DNA of 64,000 nt from a virus: IMG/VR virus record IMGVR_UViG_3300023174_000122, positions 21,344-85,343 of that record, one strand, 5' to 3'. The position numbers were made by a program, and so were the translations under genes. Numbering within the stretch: position 1 is the first letter of the stretch; every line of letters begins with the position of its first letter. The notes under the pieces are model-generated. The model was given only the letters and a program-made list of their open reading frames with translations. It made no database searches and was not told where the DNA came from. Below, piece by piece: positions 10,060 to 19,100 of the stretch.

Positions 10060-13000
10060 AAATAAAGTAGAAGCTATAACGCTAAATGGAAGCAACCAAT
10101 ATATGGGTGGCAAAATATATTTTTGCAGTTTTAGTCCAAATTTTAGTGAAAAGCCAAGCGAAGTTCAAGTTAATGTGATAAGTGAAAATGGTACATATTC
10201 TAAGCCAAATATTAATTTTAGTGCTCCAGTAAAAGTTAAAATTGGAAAATTAGATCTTGGCGATATGTACCCTTATAAATATAAAAATCGATATTCTTCT
10301 CAAGGAAATATTTTAGAAGTGTCATTTATAGATCCAAGTTTTATTTTAGATAAAATTTTTGTTGGATTAATTGGTAAGCATGGATGGAGTACAACCTTCG
10401 CAAAAGAAATAAAAGAATCAAATGAAAAAACTTTCTCAGAAGCTTTAGGAATACCTAGTAGTAGCAGCAGCAGTAGTAGCAGCGGTGTTGGCGAAGGTAC
10501 TGACATTTATCATAGAGTAACTGATAATTTTTGGTTAATTGGAAGACAATTTCATCCTTGCGATGAAAATAAAGATAATGTCATAACTCATCAAGAAGCA
10601 TATAATGTAGATCCTTGTGATCCATGTCCATCTTGTCCAGAAGATAAATATGAGAATCGTTGCAAAGAATTAGCTTATACAACTATATTTGAAGTAGGAT
10701 ACTGTTTTCAAGATCTAATTGATACGGTTTCAAGTTTTAAGATTAAGCAAGGTTCAACAGACATAACTTTAGAAACTCCTCAAGGATTAACTATAGATCA
10801 ATTAAATAAATTCTATAGAGACTACCACGGACCTTTAAGAGAAGTCTTAACAGCTTGGGCAAATGATTTTGGTCTTAATTGGTATTACGATATAAAAGAT
10901 AAAAAAATTAAATTCATCGATATCTCGTCGAAAGAAATACAAGTAGATGTTAAAACTACAATTGCTAAATATGATAAAAAAAGTCTTATTTCTTATGATC
11001 ACGAAGTATCTGCTGAAAATACTAGTCAACGAGGCGCAATCTCTTGGTATGAAAGGGGTGGAGAAAGAAAAAGCGCAGACTGCTCGAAGGCTAATACGGT
11101 TATACTTTCTGCGCTATATGGGGCCGATTATCTTGGTAATAGAAGTCGAACTCTTCTTAAAGGAGATGACATTAATTCTAATACGGACATAATGGGCTCA
11201 ATATTAAGAGCTTATAACCCATTACTTCGTGAATTATTCTGGCAAAGAGCCGTTTATAAAATGAACAAATCATCAGATCTAATAGATTATATCAATGATT
11301 TTTCTATAGGTGCTGGTAGCAGTAGCAGCAGCAGCAGCAGCAGTGTTCCATTTGGAAGTTTTGGTGATGATAATTATGAATATCAATCATCTAATAATAA
11401 AATACTACCAGAACTAGGAGATATGCAAATTCTTGCAGTTATTGATTGCGGTTTATCTAAAACCGATAAAGAAAAAACAACTTTTCAAAAATTTGCTAAT
11501 GCTCAATATGAAGATCTAACAAGAAGCATGAACACTTACGATAGAATAAAATTTATTCAAAATAGCGGATTTTTTGTTGTTGCGTATATAAATGAAGATA
11601 CTTTAGCTAAAAGGTACGATATGGAAGATGAGCTTTATAGTTTTCTTGGTAAATTTTTTATTAGAGAGCACCTTTTTCGTTTGTGTGGAATCACTGGAAA
11701 TGATGAATTTGTAAAAAATAATACTAACTTAGAGTCTGCTGATGGCACAGCTACTATTTATTCTAAAAAAGATGGTATTGGTAGTCATCCATTAAGTAAA
11801 TATAAATTTTATAAAAGTGGTTATTTAGGATGTATTGTTGGAAGTGGTAATGTATCTACGACAGATCCAAAATCAAATAAAGGAGCTATTGGACAGAGTC
11901 AAGGATTTCAAATGCAGGAAAGACAAGCAAATGGAATAAATACAGTGCAGTTACAAGAAACTCCTCAAAAATATGTTGATGCAGGAGGAAGTGCTGGATC
12001 TATGATATCTCCTGAAAAAGGTAAAGAAAGTATGTCTAGATTTGAGCAAACTGCAATTATTTTAGAGCGAGAACCTAAGTGGTATCCAGAAGTTCAATTA
12101 TTTCAAGATCAATATAATGATTACATTAATAAAAATTTAAGTCAAATGGAATGGAAATTATTTGGAAATAATGGCATGCCTCCTGGATCCGATTGGGTGA
12201 CAACAGCATTTGGAGGAAATACTGGATTTTTAAAAAGTGGAATAGCTGGATCAATTAAAGTATTTGTTGTGGAGACTGGAGATTTTCCTGTATATCCTTT
12301 ATTCCAAGAAGATTTCGGTAGTACTTACTCGCATCCTATAGATCAAACGGCTACCGCTTCCAGAAAAATGCTAAGAAGAGTAGGCGGAAAATATTCTCCT
12401 CAAACTCCAATAGGATTATTAAATAATACATGTCATAAGATTAACTTTGGTAAAAGTAAAACTCTACCAGAAATTTATACTCCACCACATACTTTTGTCA
12501 AATCAACTAAAAAAGATTTAATAGAAAAAGATATTTTAAGTGAAACAAAGTCTCAAGGAGCAGGAGGAGGAGCTAAATCTTGTGATGTAGGTCTAGGAAA
12601 AGAACCTCACAGAGTGCCAGCTTATAGAGTATATGTTTCTCAATCTTTTTCTCAAGCGGTTACATTGCCAAAAATACAAACTGGAGTATTTTCGAATATG
12701 AAATGCGATACTGCCGTAAGAAATTTAAATGTTAGTTATACTAAATTAACTGATGATGATTTTAAAAGCTATACGGGAAGTAACGGTTATGGATGTATTC
12801 CTGATACAAGATATTTAGATGGAATAAATAACGCTTATACTGGGAATGTTTTTTCTAATACTGTACCAGATGATAGTTTGAATATAGAAATCAAAGGTTT
12901 ACCAGATCTTCAAGACTACGCTCAAGAAATTAAGCAAGGTTTAGATAGTGTTAATATACAAATTTCTGATCAAGGCATTAATTCAACTTTGCAATACAGT

Positions 13001-13084
13001 ACAAAAATGGTAAAAGGCATATCTTCAGATTTATTAAAATTCCAAAATTCTAGAAGATTTGATAAAAATGCTAGAGGCATATAA
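10049..13084 (+). CDS. Baseplate hub-like protein with EF-hand-type loop and two polyserine tracts
   Basis: This 1011-residue protein contains a segment near residues 245 to 295 (LREVLTAWANDFGLNWYYD, then KIKFID) that resembles gpD/gp27-type hub proteins, in which a small domain reads LNxLAxxFGLNWYxD. A perfect EF-hand or dockerin-type calcium loop, DENKDNVITHQE, lies near residues 171 to 182 and is followed by a Cys cluster (CDPCPSCPE). Two tracts of nine serines lie at 10457-10483 and 11318-11344, probably as flexible linkers. It overlaps both neighbours (11 bases and 1 base). The hub role is inferred from one motif and position, so confidence is moderate. Confidence 0.5.
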   Translation: MSTKNKVEAITLNGSNQYMGGKIYFCSFSPNFSEKPSEVQVNVISENGTYSKPNINFSAPVKVKIGKLDLGDMYPYKYKNRYSSQGNILEVSFIDPSFILDKIFVGLIGKHGWSTTFAKEIKESNEKTFSEALGIPSSSSSSSSSGVGEGTDIYHRVTDNFWLIGRQFHPCDENKDNVITHQEAYNVDPCDPCPSCPEDKYENRCKELAYTTIFEVGYCFQDLIDTVSSFKIKQGSTDITLETPQGLTIDQLNKFYRDYHGPLREVLTAWANDFGLNWYYDIKDKKIKFIDISSKEIQVDVKTTIAKYDKKSLISYDHEVSAENTSQRGAISWYERGGERKSADCSKANTVILSALYGADYLGNRSRTLLKGDDINSNTDIMGSILRAYNPLLRELFWQRAVYKMNKSSDLIDYINDFSIGAGSSSSSSSSSVPFGSFGDDNYEYQSSNNKILPELGDMQILAVIDCGLSKTDKEKTTFQKFANAQYEDLTRSMNTYDRIKFIQNSGFFVVAYINEDTLAKRYDMEDELYSFLGKFFIREHLFRLCGITGNDEFVKNNTNLESADGTATIYSKKDGIGSHPLSKYKFYKSGYLGCIVGSGNVSTTDPKSNKGAIGQSQGFQMQERQANGINTVQLQETPQKYVDAGGSAGSMISPEKGKESMSRFEQTAIILEREPKWYPEVQLFQDQYNDYINKNLSQMEWKLFGNNGMPPGSDWVTTAFGGNTGFLKSGIAGSIKVFVVETGDFPVYPLFQEDFGSTYSHPIDQTATASRKMLRRVGGKYSPQTPIGLLNNTCHKINFGKSKTLPEIYTPPHTFVKSTKKDLIEKDILSETKSQGAGGGAKSCDVGLGKEPHRVPAYRVYVSQSFSQAVTLPKIQTGVFSNMKCDTAVRNLNVSYTKLTDDDFKSYTGSNGYGCIPDTRYLDGINNAYTGNVFSNTVPDDSLNIEIKGLPDLQDYAQEIKQGLDSVNIQISDQGINSTLQYSTKMVKGISSDLLKFQNSRRFDKNARGI

Positions 13085-15177
13085 TGGTAACAAACTCTTT
13101 CATAAGAAGAAATTTTTTAAACCAAACTGGAGATTTTAATACCACTTGGAAAATTTCTGCTAATAATCTTACTGGATCTGGCTCTTTTGGCTTGAGTGGA
13201 GTAGGACAAAATTATTCATTTACAATAAAAAGTGGAGAAATATATGACCCATATAATAAACTGCTTGGTTCATATCAAGTTAATATACCTTTTACTTTAC
13301 AAAATAATATAAATAATTCAAAAGACTCCTTATATTATAATGAATCTCCTAAATTTTTATTTAAAACTAATGATTTTTTTACAAATCATAATTATAATTA
13401 TTTTTTCGTTAATCCTTCTGGCCTAGATATTGATTTTGATTTTTTTATAAAAGGCGAAGCAACTACTTTACAAATTTCCACATTAAATCGTAGGTCTAAA
13501 AATGATAATACTAATGTCATAGTAAATACAATAACTGGTAAAATTGTTAACACGAATAGTAATTTAAATGTAAAAATTTTTGATGGAAATATTCTAGATG
13601 CTCCGCAGTATACATTATCTGGATTTCCACTATCTTTTAATGATACTGGATACTTTTACATAAATTCAGATAGTGGGACAAATAAATTTTTAAATAATAA
13701 CTTAAATTTAGGAATGGTTTTAAACACTAATTTTGGACAAAGCAATTTTAATCTAAATATCGTAAATGAGTATATACCTTTTAGATTTTCTTCACTTTCA
13801 CTAAGTCCAAGCGGGGATATGTCTATAGCCCAAGATCAAACATTAAATGTATTAGCTCAATATGGTACTGATAGTGGTTCGTTTTTAAATATAAAATTAG
13901 AGTATATATCTGGTTCGACTGGATTTTTTACTGGATATCTTCCAGGTACAGGATATGTAACTGATACAATTTATGGGATAATAACTGGATCTGGTTATAT
14001 AGAAAAAATATTAAATTATCCAATCTTATTAACAGGATATAACGCATTCAAATCAAGTTATGATTATTCTGAGGCAACAAATATAAAAATAACTGGTTTT
14101 GCTTATGCTACTGGAGATGTTATATTTAATTATTCTGTGACTGGAACTGGATTAGGTACAGGTTTTGCATATTTAGATATACCTTCTAGTGGAAATATTA
14201 ATGTTCATCTTTCTGGATATGTACCTTATGTAGGAGGTGGACTTTTAAGTTATACAACTGGTAATTTTATAACAACTGGATATTCAGTAGATCAAAGCAA
14301 TGACCCAATAACAATAACTGGATATTCTTCTCAAGTCACAAATTTTATAAACGTAAAATATACTGGAGATATAACTGGAGTATTTTTAGAGAGTGGGCAG
14401 TATAAAAGCAAACTATTTAGTGGATATCATACGTCTTCATATGCTGGACAAAAAATAACCAGCGACCCATATTATTTATTAGCTACTGGATACGCTACTG
14501 GATATAACAAAACTGGAATTGTAGATGCTGATTTTTTTAGATTTTTTGAAGGTGGAAATTATTTTTTTATAAAGAACGCCACAGGAATTTCTGGGTATTC
14601 TCTTATATCTGATTCTGAAAATGTAATTACTGGATTATCAGGCTTATTAAATTGTAAAACTGCAGATCCTATAAAATATTCTGGTATAGCATTAATGTCT
14701 GGGATTAATAAATTTAATCTTTTTGTAGATGAGTGCGATGAAAATCCAATATTCTTTTATTTTCTAGCTACTGGTAAAGCTATTGGAGAAATTAATTTAT
14801 ATTCCGCCTTAGATAATAAAGTGGTTGATGCTGATATATTAAAATTTTTAATTATTGGCGCCAGTGGAAGCAATAAGAACAAATTTGCTAATTTAGAAAA
14901 CTTAAATTATTTAACTGGGAACGCTTATGGAACTGGAATAAGAACTAGGATATCTCATCTTGGAAATACTATAAGTGGAAGTGGATATTTTAGTGGTATT
15001 TTTTCAGAAGGTTCTTGCGAAAATTTAGGCATTTGGGAGCATAATTTTATTGATTTTACAATTACCACTGGTCTTTATCTAACAAATAACTATATATCTT
15101 CTTTTGAAAGTAAAATTATCTCTTCGGAAGAGAATATATCCTCTAATTTCAATAGTATTAAGTTCACTATTCTATAA
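13084..15177 (+). CDS. Thr-Gly-rich fibre/adhesin-like protein
   Basis: No family is recognised for this 697-residue protein. Its striking feature is about 28 Thr-Gly dipeptides, typically Ile-Thr-Gly or Thr-Gly-Tyr/Phe, concentrated between residues 260 and 480 and encoded almost always by ACTGGA or ACTGGT/C. The pattern suggests a beta-rich repetitive fibre in which TG marks turns. There is no signal peptide or membrane helix, as expected for a virion protein. The start overlaps the preceding stop by one base. A 39-base gap with a conserved element follows it. Confidence 0.5.
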   Translation: MVTNSFIRRNFLNQTGDFNTTWKISANNLTGSGSFGLSGVGQNYSFTIKSGEIYDPYNKLLGSYQVNIPFTLQNNINNSKDSLYYNESPKFLFKTNDFFTNHNYNYFFVNPSGLDIDFDFFIKGEATTLQISTLNRRSKNDNTNVIVNTITGKIVNTNSNLNVKIFDGNILDAPQYTLSGFPLSFNDTGYFYINSDSGTNKFLNNNLNLGMVLNTNFGQSNFNLNIVNEYIPFRFSSLSLSPSGDMSIAQDQTLNVLAQYGTDSGSFLNIKLEYISGSTGFFTGYLPGTGYVTDTIYGIITGSGYIEKILNYPILLTGYNAFKSSYDYSEATNIKITGFAYATGDVIFNYSVTGTGLGTGFAYLDIPSSGNINVHLSGYVPYVGGGLLSYTTGNFITTGYSVDQSNDPITITGYSSQVTNFINVKYTGDITGVFLESGQYKSKLFSGYHTSSYAGQKITSDPYYLLATGYATGYNKTGIVDADFFRFFEGGNYFFIKNATGISGYSLISDSENVITGLSGLLNCKTADPIKYSGIALMSGINKFNLFVDECDENPIFFYFLATGKAIGEINLYSALDNKVVDADILKFLIIGASGSNKNKFANLENLNYLTGNAYGTGIRTRISHLGNTISGSGYFSGIFSEGSCENLGIWEHNFIDFTITTGLYLTNNYISSFESKIISSEENISSNFNSIKFTIL

Positions 15178-15183
15178 TGAAAC

Positions 15184-15216
15184 TAGTGTAAATACACGAA
15201 GGAAAAAGGAAAAAAT
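15184..15216 (+). promoter_or_regulatory. Conserved intergenic leader element A
   Basis: The gap before the gene at 15217 contains TAGTGTAAAT with a GTGTA-AA-TACAC inverted repeat (15186-15197), then a doubled purine ribosome-binding site (GAAGGAAAAAGGAAAAAAT) ending at the ATG. The same order, a gtgtaa core then two AGG blocks then AAAAT, recurs before the starts at 21216 and 21663. A role in translation initiation, RNA processing or late transcription is inferred from this conservation only. Confidence 0.4.
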
Positions 15217-16182
15217 ATGTATATTCCAGTGCAATACCCCAGAGATCCTTGTAATCTTCCTATTGAAAGTGGTGAAGCCCCAAATTTTAATTTTACTTTA
15301 GAAAATAAATTAAATTTAGATTACTCTACAAAGCATAAAGTTATAATATATAAAAGTGGCATAAATACTGGATACTGGCCTATATTTGAAACAAATTATC
15401 AAAATAATTTAAACTTTAATTTAAAACTAGACTCTGGGGAGTACAAGACTGAAATTAAGAGCATATACCAAGAAGATAAGACCTATTTAAATTTTTGTAA
15501 TAATGGGATAGAAGTTTTAAATTTTATTGATACATCTATTAGCAATCAATCTGGTTTTAAAGTTTTTAAAACTTCTCTTGAATTATTCTTTGAAGATTTT
15601 TTGAAAGAAAATTCAAAAAACAAAATTGCAAACATTTATTTTGACAATGATCCACAAAATATAACTGGGTTTGATTTTACTAATAGCACTGGAATTTTAA
15701 GAAATTCTTTAACAGGAGTTAAGATTCTAAATTCTTATTTGGACGGTACATCAATCGTAGAAGCTATTCCTTATATAGATCGAGTATCTTGGTCTGAAAA
15801 CAGCAATAATACAATACAAATCGTTAATATTATCACTAATAGTGCCCCATATATAATTGGTGGTACTTCTCCTCGACCAAGTCTAACAGATATTTACTAT
15901 TCTCCACCGTTTGAAATTAGATATAGAACATTAGCGAATTATTTAAATACTTATCTAGGGCCTGAGAGGTCAATTAATTTTATATTTTTTAATAAAAATT
16001 TAAACTTAAATGTAAACGAAAAACAATTTAAATACAATGAAAACCAAGTTAAATTATTTTACAAAACTTTAGCTTTTGAACTAGATGGTTTATTTGGAGA
16101 AAATGAAGTATCTCCTATTATAAAATCTATAAATAACGCTAGAGATATTCAAAAACAAAGAGTAGATTGTCCAGATGAGTAA
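15217..16182 (+). CDS. Hypothetical tail-associated protein
   Basis: This 321-residue protein is unrecognised. It is acidic and Asn/Tyr-rich, with mixed alpha/beta character and no signal peptide, membrane helix or known motif. A proline-rich N-terminus (YIPVQYPRDPC) precedes beta strands. The C-terminal 90 residues look more helical (FELDGLFGE, IIKSINNARDIQKQ) and resemble the end of baseplate-type proteins only loosely. A strong double purine ribosome-binding site (AAGGAAAAAGG) supports the start. It overlaps the following giant gene by 8 bases, suggesting coordinated synthesis with it, perhaps as an attachment or chaperone protein. Confidence 0.45.
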   Translation: MYIPVQYPRDPCNLPIESGEAPNFNFTLENKLNLDYSTKHKVIIYKSGINTGYWPIFETNYQNNLNFNLKLDSGEYKTEIKSIYQEDKTYLNFCNNGIEVLNFIDTSISNQSGFKVFKTSLELFFEDFLKENSKNKIANIYFDNDPQNITGFDFTNSTGILRNSLTGVKILNSYLDGTSIVEAIPYIDRVSWSENSNNTIQIVNIITNSAPYIIGGTSPRPSLTDIYYSPPFEIRYRTLANYLNTYLGPERSINFIFFNKNLNLNVNEKQFKYNENQVKLFYKTLAFELDGLFGENEVSPIIKSINNARDIQKQRVDCPDE

Positions 16183-19100
16183 ATATCTTACAAGAATAAA
16201 TTCTTCAAGCGGAAATTATGGTGATTCCTTTGGATTGACCACTGCTATTAACGGTGACGGAAAATTAATTTATGTTTATTCTTATGAGAATACTGGAGTT
16301 CACGTTTATTTAAAAAATAATTTTACTAACCAATGGATACCAAGTCATTATATAGATCGTACTGATCAATCCGATCCGATTGGATCTTTACAGATTAAAG
16401 TAAACAATCTTGGAAATATACTTTTATTTTCTGATGAAAAGCGGTTTTGGAGTTACAAAGCCCCAGTATATGATTTTGGATATGACTCCGCCAAAGGAGT
16501 TGTAAAAACAGAATTTATAAATAAATTAGCTATTAATTCAAATGGTAGAAAAATAATCACTAGCACAAAAAAACTAGACAATATTCCTAAAAAAGTTATT
16601 TTATATGATGAAGATAAAACCAGCGTAGCAAATTATGGTTTTACAGACTATTCAAGTCTTAAAGTTAAACAATTCGTTGATCCAACAATGGCAAGTTTAA
16701 ATTGCTATAAAAAAATTGGAGTCGGTCTGGACCACTTTACTGTATTAAAAACCAACGGAAAAGTAACTGGCTGGGGATATGATTATATGGATGCAAATTC
16801 ATTTCCTACTGGATTTACTAATGAAAATGATTTAATCAATGTGACTGATTTAGCATCCTTTGCTTATGGAAATCTTTTGATATACAATAGCGGTACATAT
16901 ACTGGATTGATAACTGGTTTCGGTTATAGCCAACTTTATAATGGAGACCCAAAAAGAACTGTATTTTCTAATATTCCTAAAAATACAGGTTTTACAAAAA
17001 TAGCAGCATTGAATGGTATTGCCTTGGCTATCAATCAGAATAGTGGGACAGTTTTTAATTGGGGAGATGACACCAACATAGATTGGTATAGTTATCCAGC
17101 GATAACACCTGATCAAATACCTAAACCACTACATCCTATAACTGGCGCGGTAGACATTGCATTGGGAGGGAAGCTGGGTCTTTATAATAGATCAACCGTT
17201 TATTTAATTCTTTTAAAAAATAATACTTGCACGGGTTGGGGTTATAAAGATAATGGTCATTTCAATTTTCCATACCGTAATGGTAAAAAAATAAAATCAA
17301 TTTCAGCTGGGATGAAAAATTCTTATTTATTATTTGATGATGGTGTCATACGTGGTTCTCCTGATATCAATGTCGCAGAGGGCTACAATGGTATGATTCC
17401 TTGGGAGTGTTTTGGAAGTGCTACTAGAATTAAAACTTCGAGTAAAGTTTCTTTAATTGATAATGATGATTTTAATCATGGTTTTACAGGACAAGGAGGA
17501 ATTACTACTTTTTATTCCCCATCTAATTACTATGGAGAAGACTACTCATCATTTTTCAAACCTTTTGGTGACAGTAGTCTACTTTATGATCGTCCTGAAG
17601 TTCTACCTTATGAATATACTCCAGCAGAAATAAATTTAAGAAATTCCGTGGATTTTGATTTATTTGATAGAACGCCTGAGGAATACGACGACATCGGTTT
17701 CGGTTTGTATACTAATAATATGTTTCCAGTAACTCATAATTTAAACGCTGTAATCAAAGAAAATGGAAAAATACATACTTGGCTTGGAACTTCAAGTACG
17801 AATGCTTTATCCATAGAGTTTAAGGATCTAAAGTGGGACCCGAATGGCAATGGCTACCCAGAAGAGTTCACCCGAACGATGATGAAAGAAGAATTGCTGC
17901 GTATCCCAGAATCAATACAAGAATGTACTGGCGAGGGTAATATAAATTCTAAGTTTGGAGATTCAATTGCTATGAACTCTGGGAATTTAATTTTTATCGC
18001 TGACCCTAGTTATAATAATACTGGAATTATTTATATATATTCTGAGCAATTAAATTGGGAAAAGACTGGAATAATAACTGGTAGTAAAAATAAAATCAAT
18101 GAATCTTTTGGTGAAAATTTTTATATCACAGATGATGGAAACACTGTTGTAGTGGGTTGCCCAGAGACATTTGATAAATCTGGATCTTTTTATATTTTTC
18201 AAAAAGAAGCAAATTCTTGGCAAGAAAAATTTAATGTTACTGGTTTTAGTGGAGAACATTATTCAGGACTTGGTAGTAAAATTATTATTAATGATTCAAA
18301 AAATTTAATTTTAGTTTCATCTTTAAGTGGATCTGGATCAATACATTTATATACTGGAAATAATCAAGGTTGGAGTGGCATAAGTATGATAAGTAATCCA
18401 TCAAACCCAATCTCTGGATCATGGAATTTAAATACTTTTAATCAATGGACAGCTAGCAAAAATTTAGAAACTTTAATTATACCAGATCCATATTTTAACT
18501 CAGGTGTGCCACAAACAATTTCTACTACAGTACGAATTCAAGAAGTAGCAAAAATAAGTGGAAACGATTTATCTTTCAACGATAATTTTGGTATTAGCTT
18601 AGCCATGAACTCGTCAGGAAATATTGTTGTAGTGGGTTCATATGGAGACGATATAAACGGAATTTCTAACGTTGGTTCTGCTTATATCTTTAATGGAAAT
18701 GGAGCTAATTGGGTTCAAGTAGCAAAGATCACAGGACGTGATGGTAGCGCAAACGATAGCTTTGGCTGTAGCGTAGCAATAAACTCGGGAGGAAATATTA
18801 TCCTTGTGGGCGCAAGTGGCGACTTATCTGGTACTGGTTCAGCTTATATCTTTACTGGAGATGGCGTCAATTGGGCACAAGCGGTAAAGATTACAGGAAG
18901 CAATTCTACTACAAATGGAAATTTCGGTTGTAGCGTAGCTCTAAATGCGTCAGGAGATGTTGCGCTCATAGGCGCAGTCAATGATAATATAATAGACCTT
19001 AGACCAAACTACGAAACCTTGAATTGGTACGGCCTTCAGGAACCCGAGGACGAAAATGGAAACCCAATCCCACCCGTAAACAGAAAACAAGGCGGCTCTG

